From contig CAYVFI010000019.1 of assembly GCA_964450955.1 (NCBI GenBank), positions 1 to 64,000 on the forward strand: a stretch of 64,000 nt of DNA, written 5' to 3'. Below are positions 28,475 through 37,044 of this stretch, piece by piece. A program made the translations under genes and the position numbers. A model generated the notes under the pieces. That model made no database searches and was not told where the DNA came from. It was given only the letters and a program-made list of their open reading frames with translations. Numbering within the stretch: position 1 is the stretch's first letter; the number at the start of each line of letters is the position of its first letter. The stretch is from CAYNWT01 sp964450955 (GTDB lineage: Bacteria; Planctomycetota; Planctomycetia; Planctomycetales; Planctomycetaceae).

Positions 28475-29422
28475 ATGCACGAAAACCTGACGGTTCTGGC
28501 CGGCCGCGCTCATCCTGCCATCGCTGGTGAAATCGCAGATTACCTCGGCGTCGACCTGGGCAAGGTCGAAATTGTCGATTTCCCTGACGGTGAGATTAGC
28601 GTTCGATTGAACCAAAACATTCGCGGCTGCGACGTGTTCCTTATCCAGCCCACCTGCCCGCCAGTCAACAAGAACCTGATGGAACTGTTGATCATGATCG
28701 ACGCGTGCGTTCGCGCGAGTGCGAAGCGAATCACGGCGGTCATCCCCTACTTCGGCTACGCGCGGCAGGACCGGAAGGATGCCGGACGCGTTCCGATCAC
28801 TTCGAAGTTGGTCGCGAACCTGATTACGAAAGCCGGCGCGAACCGTGTCCTCACGATGGACCTGCATGCGGCTCAGATACAAGGGTTCTTCGACGTACCG
28901 GTCGATCATCTTTACGCCGCCCCAATGATTGACAAGTGGTTTAACAAGCTGGATTTGAATCCGGACGAGTTGGTCATCGTGAGCCCCGATGAAGGCAGTA
29001 TCAAGCGATCGCTGCAACATGTCGAACACCTTGGCGGTTCGCTGGCCATCGTGGACAAGCGGCGTTCCAATGCGATGGACACAAAGCAGGAGAACCTGAT
29101 CGGTGGTCCCATCAAAGGCAAAACCGCACTCATCTTCGACGACATGATCAGCACCGCCGGTTCCATTTGTGGAGCCGTCAATGTGGTTCGCGAACATGGA
29201 GCGACTGACATTTACCTTAGCGCCACGCACCCTGTTTTCTGCGGTCCGGCTGTCGAACGATTATCAAAAGCCGAAGTCAGCGGCATTGTTGTCTCCAACA
29301 GCTTGCCGCTAAGCGACGACCAAATGCTGCCCAACCTGCATCAGGTAACGGTGGCCCCACTGCTGGGCGAAGCCATCCGCCGCATCCACCGCAACGAATC
29401 CGTCAGCTACCTGTTCGACTAG
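28475..29422 (+). CDS. prs: Ribose-phosphate pyrophosphokinase
   Basis: A 315-residue PRPP synthetase, which makes phosphoribosyl pyrophosphate from ribose-5-phosphate and ATP. Visible are the N-terminal FPDGEISVRLNQNIRGCDVFLIQPT flexible-loop region, RQDRKDAGRVPITSKLVANL, and the PRPP-binding loop DDMISTAGSICGA near residue 225. Length and order match the bacterial class I enzymes. The ATG at 28475 fits the family start. It follows the GlmU-like gene on the same strand; the pair is a common bacterial arrangement (glmU-prs). Confidence 0.95.
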   Translation: MHENLTVLAGRAHPAIAGEIADYLGVDLGKVEIVDFPDGEISVRLNQNIRGCDVFLIQPTCPPVNKNLMELLIMIDACVRASAKRITAVIPYFGYARQDRKDAGRVPITSKLVANLITKAGANRVLTMDLHAAQIQGFFDVPVDHLYAAPMIDKWFNKLDLNPDELVIVSPDEGSIKRSLQHVEHLGGSLAIVDKRRSNAMDTKQENLIGGPIKGKTALIFDDMISTAGSICGAVNVVREHGATDIYLSATHPVFCGPAVERLSKAEVSGIVVSNSLPLSDDQMLPNLHQVTVAPLLGEAIRRIHRNESVSYLFD

Positions 29423-29507
29423 CCCAAAGTCGCCGGACTCTCTGAGTCCGACCTTGCGCAGAAAACCGAACACGGAGTGTTCGGCGACTTTCGACCGGGT
29501 GGTTTGA

Positions 29508-29897
29508 TTACAGAGACGTTGTGTCTCGGCCGACTGTCGCGGCAACTAATGATCGGCGTTCCGCAAAGAACCGGTCGTGCTGCGAGACTGCCAGCAACAT
29601 GATAATTAGGTTCATGCCCGCAATTCCGATCGCGCCAGCCATTGCGAACGCCAGCACGTGTAAGCCCGCGACGATAAGGAATGCCACGTACGCGACCGGC
29701 CATCGTTTCACGAAGCCCGTAATGAAGAGAACTTTCGCTGCCAACCATAGCCCGGCGATCGGATTTCCAAACATCGACAAGAAGTTGCCAAAGCCTTCTA
29801 ACGCAAGGATCGCGGACACAACCCACAGTTGCCACGGAAGCGAGGATGCCGATACCGCTGGCATTTTTTGTGTACGGTCTCTGCTCGAAAGGCTCAT
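29508..29897 (-). CDS. Small integral membrane protein of unknown function
   Basis: From ATG 29897, a 129-residue protein with a hydrophilic N-terminus and about four hydrophobic segments (LWVVSAILALEGF, LWLAAKVLFITGF, VAYVAFLIVAGLHVLAF, GIAGMNLIIMLLAV). It ends in a basic tail. No family is recognised. An upstream in-frame GTG at 29942 would add 15 residues. It is convergent with prs and lies downstream of serC on the same strand. Confidence 0.6.
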   Translation of the reverse strand: MSLSSRDRTQKMPAVSASSLPWQLWVVSAILALEGFGNFLSMFGNPIAGLWLAAKVLFITGFVKRWPVAYVAFLIVAGLHVLAFAMAGAIGIAGMNLIIMLLAVSQHDRFFAERRSLVAATVGRDTTSL

Positions 29898-29967
29898 GGT
29901 TGACTCGGCCGAAATGAGGTTGCTGCTTCTGATGAGCTTCACAATTATAAGCGTTGGCTGACCACTT

Positions 29968-31047
29968 TTATGCTTTCGCTTCGAAATCCTTCATGAAGTC
30001 CAGCAGCGCGTCCACGCCTTCAGCGGGAAACGCGTTGTAGATGCTGGCTCGCATACCGCCGACGCTGCGGTGGCCTTTGAGACCGCTGAAGTTGGCGGCT
30101 GTTGCTTCCTTCACGAAGGCCGCATCTTTGTCAGCATCGCCGGTGACAAACGTGACGTTCATTCGAGAACGACTGCACTCTGCAGCGGTTCCGCTAAACA
30201 AACTACTGCTATCCAGATAATCGTAGATCTTCTTCGCCTTGGCTTCGTTGCGTTCGGCGATAGCTGCAAGTCCGCCGCCGGCTTTGAGCCACTTAAAGAC
30301 CAGCCCCATCAGGAATATGCCGAAGGTCGGCGGCGTATTGAACATCGAATCCTTTTCGACATGCGTGCTGTACTTCAGCATGGTTGGCACGTCGTCGTTC
30401 GCCCGTTCCAACAAATCCTTGCGCATGATAACCAACGTGGTTCCGCTGGGGCCGAGGTTCTTTTGCGCTCCGCAGTAAATGATGCCGTATTTCGAGACAT
30501 CAATCGGGCGACTAAAAATATCGCTGCTCGCATCACAAACCAGAAACGCGCCGCCAGGGATGTCCGGTTCGGCGGCGTACTGTGTTCCGAAAATCGTGTT
30601 GTTGGATGTGATATGAACGTAGGTCGGTGAGTCGCTGTAGTTTGATTCTTTGGGGATGATGTTGAAGTTGGTGCTTTCACTGCTGCAACATTCGTGGACA
30701 TTGCCGAAGCGTTTCGCTTCTTTGATGGACTTGGTCGACCATGCTCCGGTGTTGGCGTAGTCGCCAGTGCGTTCGGGCGTGAGGAAGTTCATGGCGACCG
30801 TGCAAAACTGCGTGCTGGCTCCACCCTGCAGGAACAGCACTGCGTAATCGTCTGGAATGCCCGCTAATTCACGGCACAACGCGACAGCTTCTTCGTAGAC
30901 GCCCACAAAGTGAGTGGAACGGTGCGAGTGTTCGCAGATACCGATACCGGTTCCGTTAAAGTCCAGCATCGCTGCCTGCGCTTCGGCAAGAACGCTTTCG
31001 GGCAAGGTGGCCGGGCCGGCTGAGAAGTTGAAGATTCGATCTGCCAT
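29968..31047 (-). CDS. serC: Phosphoserine aminotransferase
   Basis: A PLP-dependent class V aminotransferase (359 residues from ATG 31047) that converts 3-phosphohydroxypyruvate to phosphoserine, and also acts in pyridoxine synthesis. It has the N-terminal FNFSAGPATLPESVL, the GGAST binding loop and the PLP-lysine region YGIIYCGAQKNLGPSGTTLV, plus the SerC-specific end SVGGMRASIYNAFP. Starts at 31047 or 31050 both follow an AGGGA element; 31047 has the better spacing. Confidence 0.95.
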   Translation of the reverse strand: MADRIFNFSAGPATLPESVLAEAQAAMLDFNGTGIGICEHSHRSTHFVGVYEEAVALCRELAGIPDDYAVLFLQGGASTQFCTVAMNFLTPERTGDYANTGAWSTKSIKEAKRFGNVHECCSSESTNFNIIPKESNYSDSPTYVHITSNNTIFGTQYAAEPDIPGGAFLVCDASSDIFSRPIDVSKYGIIYCGAQKNLGPSGTTLVIMRKDLLERANDDVPTMLKYSTHVEKDSMFNTPPTFGIFLMGLVFKWLKAGGGLAAIAERNEAKAKKIYDYLDSSSLFSGTAAECSRSRMNVTFVTGDADKDAAFVKEATAANFSGLKGHRSVGGMRASIYNAFPAEGVDALLDFMKDFEAKA

Positions 31048-31069
31048 CATTGGTTCCCTGAAATAAGAC

Positions 31070-31099
31070 AACCCCGGCGACCAACTGGTTGCCGGGGTT
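31070..31099. terminator. Hairpin between fabI and serC
   Basis: AACCCCGGCGACC (31070-31082) pairs with GGTTGCCGGGGTT (31087-31099), one G-U type position, loop AACT. The T-tract is weak on the minus strand, so it may be a terminator of fabI or a REP-like hairpin. Confidence 0.5.
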
Positions 31100-31138
31100 C
31101 AGATTGTTATCTGCCGCGCGGTGCGCGTCTACTGCATT

Positions 31139-31224
31139 GGTTTGTAGTGGACGAGGCGACGAGTCCTCGACCGTCGCTAACGGGATAGAACAGGCGGGAC
31201 TCGTTGCCTCGTCCACTACGGTTT
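31139..31224. mobile_element. 76-bp inverted-repeat (MITE-like) element with 5-bp flanking duplication
   Basis: Arms 31144-31165 and 31198-31219 are 22-base inverted repeats with one mismatch, beginning GTAGTGGACGAGGC and ending CCTCGTCCACTAC. The central 32 bases are unrelated to the arms. GGTTT lies immediately outside both ends (31139-31143 and 31220-31224), as a target-site duplication would. It encodes nothing. The same arm sequence recurs at 58092 inside the PVC-type gene. It lies about ten bases downstream of the fabI stop, so it could also shape the fabI mRNA end. Confidence 0.7.
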
Positions 31225-31230
31225 GAGTAG

Positions 31231-32052
31231 TTACGAAGCGGCTTCGGCGGCCGCTGGATCGACAGCCGGCGCTCCCATGATGTTGAACCCACAGTCCACG
31301 TGCAGAATTTCTCCGGTGACGGCACTCGATAGATCGCTAAGCAGGTACTTGGCCGACTTACCGACTTCCATTGGATCGACGTTGCGATGCATCGGTGAGA
31401 CGTGTTCGTACAGCTTCAGCATCTGACTGAAGTCACCCACGCCAGCGGCGCTGACGGTTCGAACCGGACCGGCGCTGATGGCGTTGACACGGATATTTTC
31501 CGGGCCCAGTTCGCTGGCAACGTACTTGACGCCGCATTCGAGAGCCGCCTTGCAGATGCCCATTAGGTTGTAGCCGGGAATGACTTCTTCACCGCCATAG
31601 TAGGTGAGAGCCAAAATGCTGCCGCCGTTTGGCATGATTTCGCGAGCCCGCTTGGCCATGGCCAGCAAACTGTATGCACTGATTTCCATAGCCAGCTTGT
31701 AGCCGTCTCGGCTGGTGTTGTACGTCGGGCCCGTTAGATCGGCCGGCGGTGCGAAAGCGACGCTGTGAACCAGGAAGTCAATCTCACCAAGTTCGTTCTT
31801 CGCGGTTTCGAAGGCGGCGTCCAGATTGGCGTCGTCGCAGACATCCAAAGGAACCACAAACTTCGCGCCGAGTGGTTCGACCAGCTTGCGGACCTTCTTC
31901 TCGTTCTTGGCTCGAGCTGGATCTTTGTCAGGGAGATGAGTGAACCCCATCTCCGCGCCTTCTTCGTGAAGACACTGTGTGATGCTCCACGCAATTGATC
32001 GATCGTTGGCGATGCCGACGACAACGCCTTTCTTACCTTCAAACAGACCCAT
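31231..32052 (-). CDS. fabI: Enoyl-[acyl-carrier-protein] reductase (NADH)
   Basis: A 273-residue SDR-type reductase of fatty-acid elongation. The Gly-rich cofactor segment GVVVGIANDRSIAWSI (residues 9-24) is of the FabI form. The catalytic Tyr161 and Lys168 are in IPGYNLMGICKAALE (Tyr-x6-Lys), with the second Tyr at 151. Length and C-terminus (CGFNIMG) match FabI, apart from an Ala-rich tail. It starts at ATG 32052, divergent from the lipid-kinase gene, and lies upstream of serC. Confidence 0.95.
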   Translation of the reverse strand: MGLFEGKKGVVVGIANDRSIAWSITQCLHEEGAEMGFTHLPDKDPARAKNEKKVRKLVEPLGAKFVVPLDVCDDANLDAAFETAKNELGEIDFLVHSVAFAPPADLTGPTYNTSRDGYKLAMEISAYSLLAMAKRAREIMPNGGSILALTYYGGEEVIPGYNLMGICKAALECGVKYVASELGPENIRVNAISAGPVRTVSAAGVGDFSQMLKLYEHVSPMHRNVDPMEVGKSAKYLLSDLSSAVTGEILHVDCGFNIMGAPAVDPAAAEAAS

Positions 32053-32297
32053 TGTGGTCTCCGTGTGTTTCTAAATCGCTATCCAGGATGTGTATCTGCG
32101 AGTCCGTTCGAACCGAACAATTTCGGCGTTTGGCCACATTAGTGGCTTCTCTCTGCACCTGCAAACCGCATGGTCCGATCAGGCAGAGTGGGCTGGGTTT
32201 TCGTGCAAATTTGTGCCCAATAGCGGTTTCACTCGGCAGCGTTGGTGCCTCTTGGTTATCCTGTCCGCTTTCCGATCTCCCAACAAACGGCCGCCCG

Positions 32298-33185
32298 ATG
32301 CCGGTTCTTTCCAAACCATCCGAACGGCCGTGGGTTGTGATCCAGCGGAACCCTCGTTCGGGTTCCGGGAAGGCTCGGGAAGAACTACTGAACCTTGCCG
32401 GACAGCTAAAAGCGCGCGGGTTGCATGTTCGGATGTTCGCGAATCGACCGCGGCTGGATGAAGTGGTTCGGCATGCGGCAAACCGACCCGTTGCGATTGT
32501 CGCTGCTGGCGGTGACGGAACCGTGGGCGATGTTGCCAGTCGGCATCTTGATCTCCCAATCGCCATTCTTCCGATGGGGACAGAGAATCTGCTGGCTAAG
32601 TACCTGAAGATTCGTCGCGACGGAACAGCTCTGGCAAACATGATTGCTGCCGGGAAAAAGCTGCGGCTGGACACGGCTATGCTTAACAAACACCGGTTCC
32701 AGATTGTGGCGGGTTTTGGGATCGACGGGGCCGTGACGCATCGGATGGACGAGGTTCGAACGGGAACCATTTCCCACTTCAGTTACATCCAACCAATTGT
32801 CCGAACCTTCCGTAAGTACAAGTACGTACCGATCAGAGTCTATCTGGACGACAATCCGGAACCCCTGATTGGGCATCAGGTTATGGTTGTGAATCTACCC
32901 GCGTACGCATTGGGGATGCCCTTTGCGGCTCAGGCGAAAGGAAATGACGGCCTTTTGGACGTCCGGGTGTTTGAGAAAGGCTCTACATTCCAAATGCTCA
33001 AATACTGCTATAAAGTGGCTCGGCGAAAGCACGAACAGATGCCGGATGTTCATTGCGCAACGGCAAAGTCCGTACGGGTGGAAGCCGACGAACCTGTCTT
33101 CGCACAGGTGGACGGAGATCCTGCCGGTATGACTCCTGCGACAATTCAAATTCAGCCGGCAACGATTGACTTTATCGTCCCCTAA
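32298..33185 (+). CDS. Diacylglycerol-kinase-family lipid kinase
   Basis: A 295-residue DAGK-catalytic-domain protein of the YegS/DgkB/BmrU group. It has the N-terminal IQRNPRSGSGKA, the nucleotide-binding AAGGDGTVGDVA (residues ~74-85), PMGTENLLAKYL, and DGDPAGMTPATIQIQP near the end. It is expected to phosphorylate diacylglycerol or a related lipid (or a sphingoid base); the substrate cannot be fixed. ATG 32298 gives the family N-terminus; the open frame continues upstream across the fabI promoter and is not coding-like. No ribosome site is obvious. Confidence 0.8.
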   Translation: MPVLSKPSERPWVVIQRNPRSGSGKAREELLNLAGQLKARGLHVRMFANRPRLDEVVRHAANRPVAIVAAGGDGTVGDVASRHLDLPIAILPMGTENLLAKYLKIRRDGTALANMIAAGKKLRLDTAMLNKHRFQIVAGFGIDGAVTHRMDEVRTGTISHFSYIQPIVRTFRKYKYVPIRVYLDDNPEPLIGHQVMVVNLPAYALGMPFAAQAKGNDGLLDVRVFEKGSTFQMLKYCYKVARRKHEQMPDVHCATAKSVRVEADEPVFAQVDGDPAGMTPATIQIQPATIDFIVP

Positions 33186-33234
33186 CTTTGACTAGTACCC
33201 GACACGATGCTGTCGGCAACCTGAGGAATCTGAC

Positions 33235-34074
33235 GTGCTCGAAAACCCCGCCCCCGTAGACCGCTTTCGTTGCGGCGATGATCAGCCACTGCTGTTCATC
33301 TCGGGGCCCTGCGTGATCGAAAACGAAGAACTCATCACAGTGGTGTCATCCACGCTGGCCCAACTGGCGACGGATACCGGCTTCAACATTGTTTTCAAAG
33401 CCAGCTTCGACAAAGCCAACCGAACCAGCGTGAGCAGCTTCCGCGGTCCCGGTTTGCAGGAAGGCCTGGCGATACTGGATCGAGTTCGTGAACGGACCGG
33501 TCTTCCTGTCACGACAGACATTCACGAACCGTCGCAGGCCGAACCCGCCGCCCAGGTGTGTTCGATTCTGCAAATCCCTGCGTTCCTTGCACGACAAACC
33601 GACCTCCTGGTCGCGTGCGGAAAAGCCGCGCTGAAGCACGATCGTGTCGTCAACATCAAGAAGCCGCAGTTCATCGCTCCGGAAGACACCATTCACGCCG
33701 TCACAAAATGCGAATCAACGGGACTTGGCCGCATTCTGGTTACCGAACGCGGAACCACGTTCGGCTATGGACGATTAGTCAACGACTTCCGATGCATACC
33801 AATCATGAAAGGCTTCGGGACACCGGTTGTCTTCGATGCCACCCACAGCGTGCAAACGCCAGGCGGTTCAACCACAGGCGGCCAGCGTGACATGGTTGCT
33901 CCGCTGGCGCGAGCTGCGGTTGCGGCGGGTTGCGATGCGGTCTTTTGTGAAACACATCCGGATCCTGATAATGCGAAAAGCGACGGGCCAAATATGGTTC
34001 CGCTTTCCGAACTACCAGCCTTACTGAACCAACTGACGCGACTTCGAACTGTCTACCACGAACTCACTGCCTAG
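33235..34074 (+). CDS. kdsA: 3-deoxy-8-phosphooctulonate synthase (Kdo-8-P synthase)
   Basis: A 279-residue aldolase-type enzyme that condenses PEP with arabinose-5-phosphate for Kdo, the inner-core LPS sugar. Conserved blocks are visible: FISGPCVIENEE, FKASFDKANRTS, TDIHEPSQAE, PAFLARQTDLL, KKPQFIAPED, ERGTTFGYGRLVNDFR and FDATHSVQTPGG. The GTG start at 33235 has GAGG nine bases upstream. Its presence supports LPS-like lipids in this organism. It is followed 10 bases later by a lipoprotein gene, likely in the same operon. Confidence 0.95.
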   Translation: MLENPAPVDRFRCGDDQPLLFISGPCVIENEELITVVSSTLAQLATDTGFNIVFKASFDKANRTSVSSFRGPGLQEGLAILDRVRERTGLPVTTDIHEPSQAEPAAQVCSILQIPAFLARQTDLLVACGKAALKHDRVVNIKKPQFIAPEDTIHAVTKCESTGLGRILVTERGTTFGYGRLVNDFRCIPIMKGFGTPVVFDATHSVQTPGGSTTGGQRDMVAPLARAAVAAGCDAVFCETHPDPDNAKSDGPNMVPLSELPALLNQLTRLRTVYHELTA

Positions 34075-34084
34075 CCTCGACCAA

Positions 34085-35956
34085 ATGCAAAACCAACAGA
34101 CCATGCGAAACATTCATCTGTCTTTGATTCTTGTCTGCGGATCCCTGGTTCTTTCCGGTTGCGATAACTCCGCAAAGAAAACAAGCGGAGACGGAGCCGC
34201 CGAGAGCGGGGCTGCGACCGCGACGGCTACAGCCACGCGCTGCCAAAACCTGCTGAATAATGGAATGAGCCGGATGGATCCCGGCACGCTGGGCATTAAG
34301 TCCAAGGCAACTTCTGCCGCGTTGGGGCTGAATGATTGGTTCAAACGTTGTGGCAATGAGGAATGGTCTGATACATGGATCGAAGACGCGGGAGCAATTC
34401 TGCCAGCCGAAATTGCTAACCGGGCTTCTTCAGAACGGTTCTCTGATTCGGACTCCATGTATATCCGCACGTGTTTGTTGCTACGAGCCTACGCTCAGGC
34501 GATTGAGGCTCGGTCCGAAACCGAGCGCATTGTTGAACTGTTTTACGCGGTCATGCGAGATGTCAGTTTGGTCGAAACTGACCTGCCGCTAACGCCGTTC
34601 GAAGTGATCATGACCGGCCGCGGTTCAGCAAAGGATCGGGCGTGGGTTTTCATCTCTGCCTTACGTCAACTTCGAATCGACGGTGTGATTCTGTCATCAA
34701 GTTCGAAGGAATCCGCGTGGCTGGTCGGCGCACTTACGGACAAGAAGGTTCTGCTGTTTGATATGAACCTGGGATTGCCCATCGTCCGCCCCGGTGACCC
34801 GGACGGAGTGCTGCCATCCACTCCCGTAACCCTGTCAGACCTGGCTGGGGACGATGAGATCCTTGGTACTGTCACCGGGGGCGATCATCCTTCTCCGATG
34901 GTGGATGATGATTTCAAGGACTGCCGAGCTCTACTGGTCGGCGGGCCATCTGTGTTCGCTCAAAGGTCACTGTTGCTTCAGGATGTCATGACGGGTGACG
35001 GAGTGGCAGTTCTTTGCGATCCACTTCACGACATTGGAGAATCGCCGGGGTTAGTTTCACGCGCTAAAGCGTGTGCAGACTGGTCTGACCAGAACCTCGC
35101 AATCTGGGATTATCCTGCCACCCAACTGGATAGCTTCTCTCGGCTCAACGAAGAAGACCTTGCCAGATTGTCACAGCTGATGAACCCATTCAAGGCCCGA
35201 GTCGAACGAAATCGAGTCGAAGACCAATTGGTATTCTCAAAGCCTCACTGGGAACTGTTTGAAGCACGCGTCAATCAGCTAAGCGGAACGGTGAGTGACA
35301 ACGTTCCAACTCGCCTTCAAATGATTCGACTTGGCAAGCTGGAAGCCGTCTCTGAAATCACAACTGACAAAGGTCAAAAGGTGACAGTTCGGTCGCCGGA
35401 AGAGTTTGTCGTGATGCACAACCGGGCGGTTGAAGATGCGTCGCTATGGGTTTCCGTGCATCAGTACCGCACCGAAGGCTACGCCGCAGCAATTGACGGC
35501 CTGTACGCCTACCGCCGCGCCTACCCGGACGGTATTTGGAAAGGGCACACGGAGTACATTTTGGCGTTGTCGCTGGCAGAGAGTGGCAGCATGACCAAAG
35601 CAATTGAATACCTGGACAAGGCGGCAGCAGCAGGCACCCCGCAAACGGCTGGCTACCAACTCCTGAAGCAAATGTGGATCGCCCAAAACCCTGACGCTGC
35701 CCCAAAGGTGAAAGAACCGATGCAAGAGGCTCCTAAAGAAACAGCAAAGGAGGCTCCGCCCGAAGATCCAAAAGAAAACGAAGAAGAGCCAAAACAAGAA
35801 GAAGCTGCTAAGGAACAGACAGCAGACGGCGCGAAGGAGAACAGCGAAGAATCAGCGAAGCCTGAAGAAGAAAAGAAGAGTGGCGAAAAGAAGAAGGAAG
35901 AAGCTACAGGCGGCGATGCTGGCGAAAAGAAGAAAGCCGCTGAGCCTGCCAAGTGA
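34085..35956 (+). CDS. Lipoprotein with a transglutaminase-like region and an acidic/lysine-rich tail
   Basis: A 623-residue protein with a signal peptide ending in a lipobox (LVLSGC), so it is probably a lipid-anchored periplasmic protein. The middle part (TGRGSAKDRAWVFISALRQLRID, ~178-200) resembles a transglutaminase-like fold, but the catalytic Cys position is Ala/Lys, so activity is unlikely. TPR-like helices follow (~450-530). The last ~100 residues are a low-complexity Glu/Lys/Pro tail, perhaps disordered. No precise family is recognised. An alternative start is ATG 34103. Its stop overlaps the transporter start by four bases. Confidence 0.65.
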   Translation: MQNQQTMRNIHLSLILVCGSLVLSGCDNSAKKTSGDGAAESGAATATATATRCQNLLNNGMSRMDPGTLGIKSKATSAALGLNDWFKRCGNEEWSDTWIEDAGAILPAEIANRASSERFSDSDSMYIRTCLLLRAYAQAIEARSETERIVELFYAVMRDVSLVETDLPLTPFEVIMTGRGSAKDRAWVFISALRQLRIDGVILSSSSKESAWLVGALTDKKVLLFDMNLGLPIVRPGDPDGVLPSTPVTLSDLAGDDEILGTVTGGDHPSPMVDDDFKDCRALLVGGPSVFAQRSLLLQDVMTGDGVAVLCDPLHDIGESPGLVSRAKACADWSDQNLAIWDYPATQLDSFSRLNEEDLARLSQLMNPFKARVERNRVEDQLVFSKPHWELFEARVNQLSGTVSDNVPTRLQMIRLGKLEAVSEITTDKGQKVTVRSPEEFVVMHNRAVEDASLWVSVHQYRTEGYAAAIDGLYAYRRAYPDGIWKGHTEYILALSLAESGSMTKAIEYLDKAAAAGTPQTAGYQLLKQMWIAQNPDAAPKVKEPMQEAPKETAKEAPPEDPKENEEEPKQEEAAKEQTADGAKENSEESAKPEEEKKSGEKKKEEATGGDAGEKKKAAEPAK

Positions 35957-36963
35957 GCCGTATCCTGCGGAGGCACTGGTTTCTGGCGGCACTGTTGATT
36001 CTGATTCCGGCGGGACTGGTTCTCGGTTTAGAATTTGGCCAGCAGGTTACTCGGTTCGGAAAGTTAGCCAACCCTCGTTGGATCACGGCTGCCGCACTGT
36101 TCCTGATGTCATTCACGCTGGATAGCTCACAACTACGACGCTCATTGGTTTCGCCCGGCCCGGTGGTCCTCGCCACCGCGGTCAACTTCGGACTCATCCC
36201 ACTACTCGCACTGCTTATCGCGCCACTGCAGCTGACCCGCGATTTTCAATACGGCTTACTGATTGCCGCCAGTGCTCCCTGCACCATGGCCGCGGCTTCT
36301 GTTTGGACGCGGCAAGCCGGTGGCAACGATGCGGTATCCCTGTTAGTCACGCTTATCACGAACAGCGTTTGCGTTGTGGTCACACCATTCTGGATCCGTA
36401 TGGGCACAGGAACCGATGTGGAACTGGGATTCGACCAAATGTCGTCACGGCTGTTGATGGCCGTGTTGGTTCCAGGTCTCATCGGACAGCTGTTGCGTCT
36501 GTCAAAGCCCATGCGCGAGTTTGCGGTGGCCCATAAACTTCGGATCTCTGTCGTAGCGATGGCCTGCATTTTGGTTTTGGTTTTGGCTTCAGCGTCCGAG
36601 TGTGGCCTGCAACTTGGAACCGGCGGCGCGGTGCCCGACTTGCAGGCGATTGCCGTGGTGTGGATCAGCTGTATCGCTTTGCACTTAATCGCGATGCGAG
36701 TTGCTTTGTTGATTGCCAAAGCGATCGGTATTTCCGACTTCGATCGCCCTGCAGTCGCATTCGCATCCAGCCAAAAGACACTGCCGATTGGAGTCATGCT
36801 GTCGCGCGAACTTGCCTTAGCGGCCAGCGTGCCGTTTGCCGTGTTCCCGATGTTGATGTTCCATGCGTCTCAGCTGATTATTGACACGGCAATCGCAAGT
36901 CGCATGGGTCGGAAGGCGGAATCCCGGGAAAGCTGTCAACAGCCGGCAAACCACGCGCGATAG
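35953..36963 (+). CDS. Bile-acid:sodium-symporter-like (SBF) transporter
   Basis: A 336-residue integral membrane protein with about nine to ten hydrophobic segments. Conserved SBF-like features are ALFLMSFTLDSSQL near residue 50, the GLLIAASAPCTMAAASVWTRQAGGNDAVSLLVTLITN core (cross-over region) and FASSQKTLPIGVML near 275. It probably transports an organic anion with sodium; the substrate is unknown. GTG 35953 overlaps the upstream stop (GTGA), implying translational coupling with the lipoprotein. Confidence 0.85.
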   Translation: MSRILRRHWFLAALLILIPAGLVLGLEFGQQVTRFGKLANPRWITAAALFLMSFTLDSSQLRRSLVSPGPVVLATAVNFGLIPLLALLIAPLQLTRDFQYGLLIAASAPCTMAAASVWTRQAGGNDAVSLLVTLITNSVCVVVTPFWIRMGTGTDVELGFDQMSSRLLMAVLVPGLIGQLLRLSKPMREFAVAHKLRISVVAMACILVLVLASASECGLQLGTGGAVPDLQAIAVVWISCIALHLIAMRVALLIAKAIGISDFDRPAVAFASSQKTLPIGVMLSRELALAASVPFAVFPMLMFHASQLIIDTAIASRMGRKAESRESCQQPANHAR

Positions 36964-37044
36964 CTTGTGGGTGGTCGGGGTTTAAGCGATGAAGGAACAA
37001 AAGCCCGGCAATAGCGACAAAAGAAACGCTCCGCCTCCGGTGCG

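Noticed and set aside
31139..31224. Inverted repeat read as a simple rho-independent terminator
   Set aside because: 22-base arms with a long unrelated loop, no T-tract, and a second copy of the arm elsewhere fit a mobile element better.
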